This document shows, piece after piece, positions 49,395 to 56,975 of a stretch of DNA of 64,000 nucleotides. The notes under the pieces were generated by a model, which was not told the DNA's origin, did not search any database, and saw nothing but the letters and a program-made list of their open reading frames with translations. This DNA comes from UBA2943 sp946534895 (GTDB taxonomy: Bacteria > Bacillota > Clostridia > Christensenellales > Aristaeellaceae): contig CAMNDE010000003.1 of the NCBI GenBank assembly GCA_946534895.1, positions 1-64,000 of the forward strand, in the 5' to 3' direction. Each line of letters starts with the position of its first letter. Position 1 is the stretch's first letter. Made by a program: the position numbers and the translations under genes.

Positions 49395-50750
49395 ATGGGA
49401 TTTGATCATTTGGGTCTGATGCCCGCCCTTCTCGGGAATGTGCGGGACAGCGGATATACGGAGCCGACGCCGATTCAGTCGGAAGTGATACCCCTGGTGC
49501 TCCAGGGACGGGACGTGCTGGGCTGCGCCCAGACGGGCACCGGGAAAACGGCAGCCTTCGCCCTGCCGATTCTTCAGCTGCTGGAAAAGAAACGCGCCGC
49601 AGGCGGACCGAGGGCACTGATTCTCACGCCTACCCGGGAACTGGCCCAGCAGAACTATGACAATATTGTGGGCTTCGGAAAAGGCCTGCATGTGCGCGCC
49701 GCGGTGGTCTACGGCGGCGTGAGCCAGGTGCATCAGGTGGAGGAGCTGGAAAAGGGATGCGATATCCTGATCGCGTGCCCCGGCCGGCTCTGGGATCTGA
49801 TGCAGCAGAAGCTGGTGAGCCTGGACCGGGTGGAAATCTATGTGCTGGACGAGGCGGACCGGATGCTGGACATGGGATTCATCCATGACGTGCGCCGGAT
49901 CACGCCCTGCCTGCCCGCCAGGCACCAGACACTCCTGTTCTCGGCCACCATGCCCTCGGAAGTGGAAAGCCTGGCCATGGACCTGCTCCGGGAACCGGAG
50001 CGCGTGGCGGTGGACCCGGTGTCCTCTGCGGCGCGGCATGTGGAGCAGTACATGTACTATGTGGACAAGGTCAACAAGAAATATCTGCTGGCCGAGATCT
50101 TGAAGCGGCCGGAGGTGGAGAACGCGCTGGTGTTCTCCCGGACCAAGCATGGCTGCGACAAGATTGTGCGCGACCTGAAGCGCGCCGGGATTGAAGCCGT
50201 GGCCATTCACGGGGACAAGACCCAGGGCGCCCGCCAGAACGCGCTGAACCGGTTCAAGAGCGGAGACTGCCGGGTCATGATCGCCACGGACATTGCGGCC
50301 CGCGGCCTGGACATTGAGGGCCTGTCCCATGTCATCAATTATGACCTGCCCATGGAGCCGGAAGCCTATGTGCACCGCATCGGGCGCACCGGGCGCGCGG
50401 GTCATGACGGAACGGCCATCTCCTTCTGCTGCATTGATGAGATGAAGCAGCTCAATCAGGTGGAAAAGCTCATCGGCTTCCGTCTCTCCCCCAGGGAAAG
50501 CGCGTGGCCGCTGGAGAACAAGACGCCCACGCCGCCCAGGCCGCGTATGCCCCGGCCCACGAACGTGAACCGCGAGGGCCAGCCGGTGTCGGAGGCACGG
50601 CGCCAGAAGGCGGCCGCCACGGCGGCGGTGAAAGGCGCACGGCGCGGTCTGGTGACCATCGGACGCGACGGGCATGTGCAGGGCGGAACGCGCACGGGAC
50701 TGCCCAGGCCCGTGCAGCGCATCAACCGCAAGAAGGGCAGCGGCATGTAA
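49395..50750 (+). CDS. DEAD-box RNA helicase
   Basis: A 451-residue ATP-dependent RNA helicase. All core motifs are seen: Q motif GYTEPTPIQSEVIP, AQTGTGKTAA, PTRELAQQ, VLDEADRMLDMGF, FSATMP, ALVFSRTKHG, IATDIAARGLDI and HRIGRTGRAG. The tail of about 75 residues is rich in Pro, Arg and Lys and may bind RNA, as in RhlE- or CshA-type proteins. The ATG at 49395 (MGFDHLGL) follows GAAAGG. It is monocistronic and ends at a strong terminator. Confidence 0.95.
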   Translation: MGFDHLGLMPALLGNVRDSGYTEPTPIQSEVIPLVLQGRDVLGCAQTGTGKTAAFALPILQLLEKKRAAGGPRALILTPTRELAQQNYDNIVGFGKGLHVRAAVVYGGVSQVHQVEELEKGCDILIACPGRLWDLMQQKLVSLDRVEIYVLDEADRMLDMGFIHDVRRITPCLPARHQTLLFSATMPSEVESLAMDLLREPERVAVDPVSSAARHVEQYMYYVDKVNKKYLLAEILKRPEVENALVFSRTKHGCDKIVRDLKRAGIEAVAIHGDKTQGARQNALNRFKSGDCRVMIATDIAARGLDIEGLSHVINYDLPMEPEAYVHRIGRTGRAGHDGTAISFCCIDEMKQLNQVEKLIGFRLSPRESAWPLENKTPTPPRPRMPRPTNVNREGQPVSEARRQKAAATAAVKGARRGLVTIGRDGHVQGGTRTGLPRPVQRINRKKGSGM

Positions 50751-50751
50751 G

Positions 50752-50794
50752 AAAGAAGGACTCCGGAACCATCAGGGTTCCGGAGTCCTTCTTT
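50752..50794. terminator. Bidirectional terminator after helicase gene
   Basis: A 19-base perfect stem (AAAGAAGGACTCCGGAACC and complement) with a 5-base loop, between convergent genes. Confidence 0.93.
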
Positions 50795-50822
50795 ACTGCA
50801 GGCGGTGTATGGTTTCTGCGCT

Positions 50823-52112
50823 TCAGCCAAGGGTAAAGGTTCCGTCAGCGCAGGCGATCACATCCGATTCCAGGAAGGCCTGCATGCCGCGGGTCATGTA
50901 TTCTGCATCCTGGGTGCCGGCGGTTTCATAGCAGGAATGCATGGAGAGCTGCGCGCAGCCGATATCCACCGTGCACAGGCTCACCTGCGTGCCGGAAATA
51001 TTGCCCAGGGTGGAGCCGCCGCGCATGTCGGAGCGGTTGTAATAGCTCTGGTAGGGCACATCGCTTTCCTTGAGCATGGAGCGGAACAGGCCGGCGGACA
51101 CGCTGTCGGAGGTGTACTTCTGGTTCGCATTGGCCTTGATGACAATGCCCTTGTTCATGAACACGCGGTTCACCGGGTCGGAGAACTCCGGATGGTTCGG
51201 GTGCACGGCGTGGGCGTTGTCGGCTGACAGCATCATGGAATTGTGCAGGGCACGGAGGTAGTCCAGGCGCTGCATGCCCGATTCCAGTCCGATGCGTTCC
51301 ATGACATCGCTCAGGAAGGTGGACGCGGCGCCCTGGCGTGTGGTGGAACCCACTTCCTCATTGTCAAACAGGGCGATCATCTGAACGTGCCGGGACGGTT
51401 TGGCACCCTTCAGGGCCTGGACGGAACAGAATGCGCATTCCAGGTTGTCAATGCGCGGGGCGGAGAAGAACGCGTTGTCGGCGCCCCAGATCTGTCCGGG
51501 CATGCGGTTGTACAGGTACAGGTCCCAGCCCAGCATATCCTCTTCCCGGACGCCGGCGCAGTCCGCCACCAGGTTCCGGAAGGTGCCGGCGCTGTTTCCG
51601 AGACCGTAGAGCGGCGGCAGGTCCACATTGGGCTTGTATTTGAATCCGTCATTGAGTTCGCGGTTCATATGAATGGCCACATTCGGGATGAGCACGGTGT
51701 GGTCGGCCAGGTCCACCAGATGCGTGGCAAGGGTGTTTCCCTGACGCGCAAACACGCGGCCGGCAATGGACAGGGGTCTGTCCAGCCAGGTGGAAATGAT
51801 CATGCCGCCGTAGCCTTCGGTGTTCAGACGCACATAATCCTGGGAAGTGAGCTCGGCCATTTCCTTGAGCTTGAACATGGGCGAGTCCGTATGGCTGGCC
51901 ACTACCTGAAAGCCGAGGGCTTTTTCGTCAGGCATGACAAAGGCAATCAGACTGGACTGATTCCGGGTTACCACATACCGGCCGCCGGGAACCAGGTTCC
52001 AGGGCTGGGATTCCTCAAGACGCGTGAAGCCTTCCAGCATGCCTTCCGACTGTGCCACCGCGTGAAAGGCGGTGGGTGATGCATTCAGATATGAAATCAG
52101 CTGCTCAATCAT
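50823..52112 (-). CDS. M18-family aminopeptidase
   Basis: A 429-residue metallo-aminopeptidase of the aspartyl aminopeptidase family. Zinc ligands are in VASHTDSP, ALFDNEEVGS, MLSADNAHAVHPN and QLSMHSCYE near the C-terminus. GGSTLGNISGTQV is a family signature. There is no signal peptide, so it recycles cytoplasmic peptides. Its promoter shares bases with that of the divergent guanine deaminase gene. Confidence 0.95.
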   Translation of the reverse strand: MIEQLISYLNASPTAFHAVAQSEGMLEGFTRLEESQPWNLVPGGRYVVTRNQSSLIAFVMPDEKALGFQVVASHTDSPMFKLKEMAELTSQDYVRLNTEGYGGMIISTWLDRPLSIAGRVFARQGNTLATHLVDLADHTVLIPNVAIHMNRELNDGFKYKPNVDLPPLYGLGNSAGTFRNLVADCAGVREEDMLGWDLYLYNRMPGQIWGADNAFFSAPRIDNLECAFCSVQALKGAKPSRHVQMIALFDNEEVGSTTRQGAASTFLSDVMERIGLESGMQRLDYLRALHNSMMLSADNAHAVHPNHPEFSDPVNRVFMNKGIVIKANANQKYTSDSVSAGLFRSMLKESDVPYQSYYNRSDMRGGSTLGNISGTQVSLCTVDIGCAQLSMHSCYETAGTQDAEYMTRGMQAFLESDVIACADGTFTLG

Positions 52113-52153
52113 GATGAAGATTCCTTTCCACTCTGTACAAGAGATTCGGCTGC

Positions 52154-52182
52154 ATTATCGCAGATGCAGAAAGCTTTGTCAA
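52154..52182 (-). promoter_or_regulatory. Promoter of the M18 aminopeptidase gene
   Basis: TTGACA (52177-52182, minus strand) and GATAAT (52154-52159), spacer 17 bases. Its -35 overlaps the -35 of the divergent promoter. Confidence 0.7.
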
Positions 52183-52204
52183 AACGCAGGAATTCCTATA
52201 TAAT
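52176..52204 (+). promoter_or_regulatory. Promoter of the guanine deaminase gene
   Basis: TTGTCA (52176-52181) and a perfect TATAAT (52199-52204), spacer 17 bases. Confidence 0.7.
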
Positions 52205-52244
52205 CCGCGTGTTACTGCATGGCACGGAAAGCAGGGGAGAATGC

Positions 52245-53525
52245 ATGGAAAAAAAGCGGCTGTGGATGCGCGGCATATTCCTGGACACGCCGGGGGCGGG
52301 AATGGTCCGGGTGCGGCGCGGATGGGCGCTTGCGGAGCAGGGCGTTTTCAGGGGCATCTTTGATGAGCCGGATGACAGCGGCGAAATGCTGGATTACGGC
52401 CAGGCCCTGATTCTGCCCGGCATGACGGACCTGCATCTGCATGCGCCGCAGCATGCGTATGCGGGCACGGCCATGGACCTGACGCTGATGGACTGGCTGG
52501 AGCAGTATACCTTTCCCGAGGAAAGCAGGTACGGGGATCCGGAGTATGCGCGCAGAAGCTATCTCCGGCTTGCGGACAAGCTGGTCCGCTGCCCGTCCAC
52601 GCGCTTTGTCATGTTCGGTTCCATTCATACGGATGCCACGCTGATGCTCATGCGGATTCTGGAGTCCACAGGGCTCGTGTGCGATGTGGGCAAGGTCGGC
52701 ATGGACCGTCTGAGCCCGGACAATTACCGGGAAGACACGGAAAGCGGCATCCGGGAAACGGAACGCTTTCTGAGATCCGCCCAGGGCATGGACGGCATAC
52801 GTCCGGTGGTGACGCCGCGCTTTACGCCCACGGTGTCGGACGCGTACATGTCCGCGCTGGGCCGGCTTGCCGAAGCCTGGCATACCGGCGTGCAGAGCCA
52901 TCTGTCCGAGAACCTGGAAGAAATCCGGCTGGTCAGCGAGCTGTGCCCGGATACGGAATTCTATGCCCAGAGCTATGACCGGGCGGGCCTGTTCGGCGGA
53001 ACATGTCCCACGGTCATGGCACACTGCATCCACTGCGGCGAAGCGGAAATGGCGCTTCTCAAAAAGCGCGGCGTCGTGATCGCCCACTGCCCCACCAGCA
53101 ACTCCAATGTGGTGGCGGGCATGGCCCCGGCGGCAAGATACCTGCGGGAGGGATTCCGGATCGGACTCGGATCGGATATTGCCGGGGGACATACCCTGGA
53201 CATGTTCGAGGTCATGACATGCGCCATCCAGGTCAGCAAGCTGCGCTGGCGGTGCGTGGACAGCAGCTGGAAGCCGCTGACGGCTGCGGACGTGCTGTAT
53301 ATGGCCACCCGGGGCGGCGGGTATTTCGAAAACGCCGGCCTGTTTGCGGAGGGCTTCGAGTTTGATGCCGTGGTCCTGGACGATGCGGCGCTGGATCCGG
53401 ACGCGGCCCCGGAGGTGCGCATGGAAAAATACATGTATCTTGGACGCGGAAAGCTGCGCGCCAAGTTTGTACGCGGAAAACAGGTGCTCGACGGAGATCG
53501 CGTGATTCCGGACATTCACGCCTGA
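52245..53525 (+). CDS. Guanine deaminase / amidohydrolase
   Basis: A 426-residue amidohydrolase. The motif PGMTDLHLHAPQ near residue 60 is typical for guanine deaminases, and the HPQ-type spacing, QSHLSENLEEI, MAHCIHCGEAE and IGLGSDIAGG give the metal and substrate residues. It converts guanine to xanthine with loss of ammonia. GGGGAG precedes the ATG at 52245. It is monocistronic and not part of the purine synthesis operon; no purine riboswitch is seen in its short leader. Confidence 0.88.
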   Translation: MEKKRLWMRGIFLDTPGAGMVRVRRGWALAEQGVFRGIFDEPDDSGEMLDYGQALILPGMTDLHLHAPQHAYAGTAMDLTLMDWLEQYTFPEESRYGDPEYARRSYLRLADKLVRCPSTRFVMFGSIHTDATLMLMRILESTGLVCDVGKVGMDRLSPDNYREDTESGIRETERFLRSAQGMDGIRPVVTPRFTPTVSDAYMSALGRLAEAWHTGVQSHLSENLEEIRLVSELCPDTEFYAQSYDRAGLFGGTCPTVMAHCIHCGEAEMALLKKRGVVIAHCPTSNSNVVAGMAPAARYLREGFRIGLGSDIAGGHTLDMFEVMTCAIQVSKLRWRCVDSSWKPLTAADVLYMATRGGGYFENAGLFAEGFEFDAVVLDDAALDPDAAPEVRMEKYMYLGRGKLRAKFVRGKQVLDGDRVIPDIHA

Positions 53526-53530
53526 TCAAG

Positions 53531-53576
53531 GGCACAGAAAAAGCAGGGAACGCAAATTCCCTGCTTTTTCTGTGCC
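53531..53576. terminator. Bidirectional terminator between guanine deaminase and hup copy 2
   Basis: A 20-base perfect stem (GGCACAGAAAAAGCAGGGAA and complement), loop of 6 bases, with A and T tracts built into the arms. Confidence 0.93.
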
Positions 53577-53606
53577 GTCCGGTTTTCCGGAAGCGGGCAC
53601 TTGGGA

Positions 53607-53894
53607 TTACTTCTTTTTCTTGGCGTTCACAGCGTCTTTCATGTCCTTGCCGGGCTTGAAAGCGGGAGCCTTGGAGGCCTTGATCTTGATCTGCTCGCCG
53701 GTGCGGGGATTGCGGCCGGTGCGGGCGGTGCGGGTGCGAACCTCAAAGGAGCCAAAGCCGATCAGCTGGACCTTTCCGTCCTTGACCAGGCCTTCAACGA
53801 TACCATCCAGAAGTGCGTCCACAGCGGCTGCGGACTCTTTCTTGGTCAGTTCAGCATTTTTGGAGACGATCTCAATCAGCTCAGTCTTATTCAT
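53607..53894 (-). CDS. hup: HU-family DNA-binding protein (copy 2)
   Basis: A 95-residue HU protein. MNKTELIEIVSKNAELTKKES and GFGSFEVRTRTARTGRNPRTG show the family. It differs from copy 1 at many positions and ends with only four lysines. The ATG at 53894 follows AAAGGA with 8 bases. The gene has its own promoter and lies directly downstream of a three-copy small-RNA-like repeat, all on the minus strand. Confidence 0.97.
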   Translation of the reverse strand: MNKTELIEIVSKNAELTKKESAAAVDALLDGIVEGLVKDGKVQLIGFGSFEVRTRTARTGRNPRTGEQIKIKASKAPAFKPGKDMKDAVNAKKKK

Positions 53895-53953
53895 GGGATC
53901 CGTCCTTTCTGTGTCAGAAATAGTTTTCCAGTGCAGAGGCACTGGTACAGGGG

Positions 53954-53982
53954 ATTATATCAGACAAGCACACGCGTGGCAA
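53954..53982 (-). promoter_or_regulatory. Promoter of hup copy 2
   Basis: TTGCCA (53977-53982) and TATAAT (53954-53959) on the minus strand, spacer 17 bases. Confidence 0.75.
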
Positions 53983-54011
53983 CAGGAATGCAGAATGGAA
54001 ATGGCCCGAAA

Positions 54012-54109
54012 AAGGAAACAACCCGGAGCGCTGGCATCGCTCCGGGTTAGAATATAAAGGAAGGATGATGGAAGAACTCGTCTTCCGTCCTGTGGTTCTC
54101 TCTTGGAAC
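54012..54109 (-). ncRNA. Putative small RNA, repeat copy 1
   Basis: About 95 bases from 7 bases after TATACT (54116-54121) to a terminator-like stem (54020-54030 with 54038-54048) followed by TGTTTCCTTTTT. An internal hairpin GGAAGA-CGAGT-TCTTCC lies at 54070-54086. The start site and expression are predicted only. Confidence 0.6.
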
Positions 54110-54115
54110 AATGAC

Positions 54116-54170
54116 AGTATAATCGTCGTTCGTGACGGGCATGTGAACGCAATGTGAAACATTTCTGTAA
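54116..54170 (-). promoter_or_regulatory. Promoter with phased direct repeats, copy 1
   Basis: On the minus strand: TTACAG (54165-54170), TTCACA (54153-54158), TTCACA (54142-54147), GTCACG (54131-54136), then 9 bases and TATACT (54116-54121). Steps are 12, 11 and 11 bases. The layout resembles PhoP/OmpR-type response regulator boxes. Confidence 0.6.
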
Positions 54171-54249
54171 TATTTGTGTGCTTTCCGGAACGCGCAGGCG
54201 ATGGCTCGTGTTCCCGACAGGATTCCGCGGGAGGAAAAAGGACCGGGGA

Positions 54250-54346
54250 AAAGAAACAACCCGGAGCGCTGGCATCGCTCCGGGTTACATATAAAGGAAG
54301 GATGATGGAAGATCCTGTCTTCCGTCCTGTGGTTCTCTCTTGGAAC
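54250..54346 (-). ncRNA. Putative small RNA, repeat copy 2
   Basis: Same organisation as copy 1: hairpin GGAAGA-CAGGA-TCTTCC at 54307-54323 and terminator-like stem at 54258-54286 followed by TGTTTCTTTTCC. The loop differs from copy 1 while the stem is kept. Confidence 0.6.
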
Positions 54347-54352
54347 AATGAC

Positions 54353-54407
54353 AGTATAGCCCGCGTCTGTGACGGGTATGTGAACACAAAGTGAAACATT
54401 TCTGTAA
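54353..54407 (-). promoter_or_regulatory. Promoter with phased direct repeats, copy 2
   Basis: TTACAG (54402-54407), TTCACT (54390-54395), TTCACA (54379-54384), GTCACA (54368-54373), 9 bases, TATACT (54353-54358). Spacing identical to copy 1. Confidence 0.6.
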
Positions 54408-54503
54408 TATCTGCGTTTTTTCAGCCCAGGGGGCCAGGCGCCGGTCCGGAAGCGGTTTTCCGCATTTCCCGGGAAGGGGACTGTGGGAAGGAAAAGGTCC
54501 GGA

Positions 54504-54604
54504 ACAAAGAAACAACCCGGAGCGCTGGCATCGCTCCGGGTTAGAATATAAAGGAAGGATAATGGAAGATCTTGTCTTCCTTTCCTGTGGTTCGCTCTTG
54601 GAAC
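54504..54604 (-). ncRNA. Putative small RNA, repeat copy 3
   Basis: Hairpin GGAAGA-CAAGA-TCTTCC at 54564-54580 and terminator-like stem at 54514-54542 followed by TGTTTCTTTGTT. Slightly more diverged than copies 1 and 2. Confidence 0.58.
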
Positions 54605-54610
54605 AATGTC

Positions 54611-54665
54611 AGTATAACCGGCGTTTGTGACGGGCACGTGAAGATGGGGTGAAATGTTTTTGTAA
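54611..54665 (-). promoter_or_regulatory. Promoter with phased direct repeats, copy 3
   Basis: TTACAA (54660-54665), TTCACC (54648-54653), TTCACG (54637-54642), GTCACA (54626-54631), 9 bases, TATACT (54611-54616). Spacing identical to the other copies although intervening bases differ. Confidence 0.6.
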
Positions 54666-54683
54666 TATTTCTGTTTTTCCGCA

Positions 54684-55349
54684 TCACATATTGCCGTCCG
54701 CGAACTGCAGTGTGTACAGATCTTCCGGCGTTTCCAGGCAGAAATCCGCGTGCTCTTTCATGAAGGAACGGATGCCGGGCACATGATGCGCCCACATGGC
54801 GGCGGCAAAATCCACATGTCCGGCGCGTGCCATCTCATAGCCCGGCTTGAGATCATCCACCACCAGAAGATCCTGCGGAGCGAGGGAAAGGGATCGCATG
54901 ATTTCCTCCAGTGCCCAGGGCGAGGGCTTGCGCTTCTCCTTGGGAAGATCCCAGCCGAACACCAGGTCGGGTTCGGGCAGGCCGTTTTCGCGGTAGTCCC
55001 TGCGGATATTGGCGGACACGGAATGGGAGATGACGCAGACATATCCGCCTTCCTGCTTCTGGCGGCGGACCAGGCGGTCCATGCCGGGATATGCCTCCGG
55101 GACGCGCGTGGTGGCAAAGGACTGCCAGATATCATACTCCCGGCTGGTCTCCTCATCCGTGAACTTCAGTGTGTCTTCCAGATAGGGCATGAACCCGGGA
55201 TCAAAGTTCATGGCAAAGTATTCATCCAGTGTCATGGTGACGCCGGGCCGGAGTGCGTCCATGGCGGCCAGAAACGCCGGGTAATGGACATGGGCAGTGG
55301 AATTGACAAGGGTATCGTCGTGATCCAGGACAAGGCAGCGGTAGCGCAT
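54684..55349 (-). CDS. HAD-superfamily hydrolase
   Basis: A 221-residue HAD phosphatase-like protein. Motif I is LVLDHDDTLVNST with nucleophile Asp9, motif II is CVISHS, the Lys is in EKRKPSPW, and motif IV is LLVVDDLKPG. The DHDDT form of motif I is a small variation on DxDxT. The cap is of the helical type between motifs I and II. Substrate unknown. The start at 55349 follows GAAAGGAACTGAT. It is divergent from the Nudix-etf operon. Confidence 0.9.
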   Translation of the reverse strand: MRYRCLVLDHDDTLVNSTAHVHYPAFLAAMDALRPGVTMTLDEYFAMNFDPGFMPYLEDTLKFTDEETSREYDIWQSFATTRVPEAYPGMDRLVRRQKQEGGYVCVISHSVSANIRRDYRENGLPEPDLVFGWDLPKEKRKPSPWALEEIMRSLSLAPQDLLVVDDLKPGYEMARAGHVDFAAAMWAHHVPGIRSFMKEHADFCLETPEDLYTLQFADGNM

Positions 55350-55389
55350 ATCAGTTCCTTTCCGTCCGCGGAAAGCCGGGGACAGGGGA

Positions 55390-55398
55390 AGTATAGCA
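55390..55398 (-). promoter_or_regulatory. Extended -10 promoter of the HAD gene
   Basis: TGCTATACT on the minus strand, 41 bases upstream of the ATG, with a weak GGGACA at 18 bases. Confidence 0.5.
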
Positions 55399-55521
55399 CA
55401 TAAGGCCGGCGCGTGTCCCGGAAAAACGGGAAGTGCGCGCGGACAGGAAGGAAATTCCGGATGGAAATGGAATAGAAAAAAGAAGCGTAAATCAAAACAG
55501 AAACCGAAACGGGGGATGGGA

Positions 55522-56190
55522 ATGGAGCGCCCGCATATCCACAGGGAAAAAACACGGACACTTCTGGACTGCAGGTTTCTCAGGGTGTACGACATAGACT
55601 ATGATCAGGACCGGCACTATTACAGCGCATCAAGGCGCACGCAGGAAGACACCGTGTTCATGAAAAGCGACGCGGAGTTTCATGACATGCTCCCGGATGC
55701 CGTGACGCTGGTGGTGATCCTGGAAAACACGCCGCGCGGGGCCTGCCTTCTGCTTTCCGAGGAGTACCGGTATCCCATGGGCCAGTTCCTGCTGAGCCCG
55801 CCTGCCGGGCTCATGGATCCGGAAGACCGGGAAAAGCCGGAACCGCTGCTGGAAACCGCCCGGCGCGAGCTGCGCGAGGAAACCGGGCTGGAAGTCCGGG
55901 ACGGGGACGAGCTCCGGGTGCTGTCGCCGCTCCTGTTTTCCTCGCCGGGGCTCACGGATGAGAGCAACGGCCTGGTGCTGGCCGTGCTCCGCGGGGATCA
56001 CGGACCCTTGGACCAGACCGGCGCGGTGGGCAGCGAATGCTTTGACGGCTACCGCCTGCTGAACCGGGAGGAGGCCATGCAGGTCCTGACCAGCGGAAGG
56101 GATGACGCGGGACGCTTCTATTCCATCTATACCTGGGCCGCCCTGAGCGTATTTGTCTCCGGTGCGTGGAAGGAGGGAGAACATGCTTAA
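55522..56190 (+). CDS. Nudix hydrolase, ADP-ribose pyrophosphatase-like
   Basis: A 222-residue Nudix protein. The helix ARRELREETGLE is intact. Between the early Gly (PAGLMDP) and the first Glu of the box there is an insert of about five residues (EDREK), unlike the usual Gx5E. VVILENT, LLLSEEYRYPMGQFLLSPPAG resembles ADP-ribose pyrophosphatases. The ATG at 55522 is better spaced from GGGGGA than the one at 55516. Its stop lies 8 bases into etfB, so it is translationally tied to the lactate dehydrogenase genes, perhaps through NAD or FAD breakdown. Confidence 0.82.
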   Translation: MERPHIHREKTRTLLDCRFLRVYDIDYDQDRHYYSASRRTQEDTVFMKSDAEFHDMLPDAVTLVVILENTPRGACLLLSEEYRYPMGQFLLSPPAGLMDPEDREKPEPLLETARRELREETGLEVRDGDELRVLSPLLFSSPGLTDESNGLVLAVLRGDHGPLDQTGAVGSECFDGYRLLNREEAMQVLTSGRDDAGRFYSIYTWAALSVFVSGAWKEGEHA

Positions 56191-56974
56191 AATCTTTGTC
56201 TGTCTCAAGCAGGTTCCGGCCACCAACAAGGTGGAAGTGGACCCGGAAACCGGCGTGCTCCGCCGCAACGGCGTGGAGAGCAAGATGAACCCGTATGACC
56301 TGTACGCGCTGGAAACCGCGCTGCGGCTGCGCGAGGAAAAGGGTGCGCATGTGGTGGTGGGCACCATGGGCCCGCCCCAGGCAGCTGCCGTGATCCGGGA
56401 AGCCTACATGATGGGTGCGGACGAAGGCTATGTGTTTTCCGACCGCCGGCTGGGCGGCGCGGACGTGCTGGCCACCAGCTATACCCTGTCCCAGGCCATC
56501 CGCTCGCTGGGCGATTTTGACCTGATCCTGGCCGGACGCCAGACCACGGACGGGGATACGGCCCAGGTGGGCCCGGCCATTGCGGAATACCTGAATATCC
56601 CGCACGCGGCCTGGGTATCGCGCCTGGAGGTCACGGAAGACGGCGTCATGGCGGAGCAGCAGCTCCAGGACGTGATCGAGACCGTGTTCATGCCCTTTCC
56701 CTGCCTTGTGACGGTGGAAAAGGACATATACATGCCGAGACTGCCCAGCCTCATCCGGGCAAGGGAAACCAGGGACAGGCCGGTGGAGATCCGGTCGCTG
56801 GACGATTTCCCGGACACGGATGCGGAGCATTACGGGCTCAGCGGCAGTGCCACCAGCGTGGAGAAGATTTTCCCGCCGGAGCATGATGTGAAGCGCGAAA
56901 TGCTCACCGGCGAAAACCTGCCCGGGCGCGTCATGGACGTGCTGCGGGACTGGAAGGTTCTGGGAGGGGTGTAA
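56183..56974 (+). CDS. etfB: Electron transfer flavoprotein beta subunit (lactate dehydrogenase-linked)
   Basis: A 263-residue EtfB. The FAD/AMP region ILAGRQTTDGDTAQVGP and the start MLKIFVCLKQVPATNKVEVD are typical. In electron-bifurcating Etfs the beta subunit holds the bifurcating FAD. AGGAGGGAG precedes the ATG at 56183, which lies inside the end of the Nudix gene. It is followed after 1 base by etfA and then the FAD dehydrogenase, the order known from the Acetobacterium LctBCD complex. Confidence 0.93.
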   Translation: MLKIFVCLKQVPATNKVEVDPETGVLRRNGVESKMNPYDLYALETALRLREEKGAHVVVGTMGPPQAAAVIREAYMMGADEGYVFSDRRLGGADVLATSYTLSQAIRSLGDFDLILAGRQTTDGDTAQVGPAIAEYLNIPHAAWVSRLEVTEDGVMAEQQLQDVIETVFMPFPCLVTVEKDIYMPRLPSLIRARETRDRPVEIRSLDDFPDTDAEHYGLSGSATSVEKIFPPEHDVKREMLTGENLPGRVMDVLRDWKVLGGV

Positions 56975-56975
56975 T

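Larger units (their letters stand above)
54012..54670 (-). repeat. Three-copy tandem repeat, about 160 bases per unit
   Basis: Three related units lie at about 54014-54170, 54252-54407 and 54508-54665, with starts 238 and 256 bases apart. Each unit, read on the minus strand, has phased direct repeats, TATACT, two small hairpins, a conserved CU-rich stretch and a GC-rich terminator-like hairpin. The DNA between units (about 80-100 bases) is not conserved. This 789-base stretch from 53895 to 54683 holds no protein gene; frames that run through it are repeat artefacts. Confidence 0.88.

Noticed and set aside
53914..54637. Overlapping minus-strand open frames with repeated protein segments
   Set aside because: They read through the three DNA repeats, change frame between copies, cross the hairpins and lack ribosome sites. 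The conservation is at RNA or DNA level, as shown by kept stems and promoter spacing.
54012..54670. CRISPR array
   Set aside because: Units are about 160 bases with 80-100 base gaps of uneven length, contain promoter and terminator features, and no cas genes are nearby.
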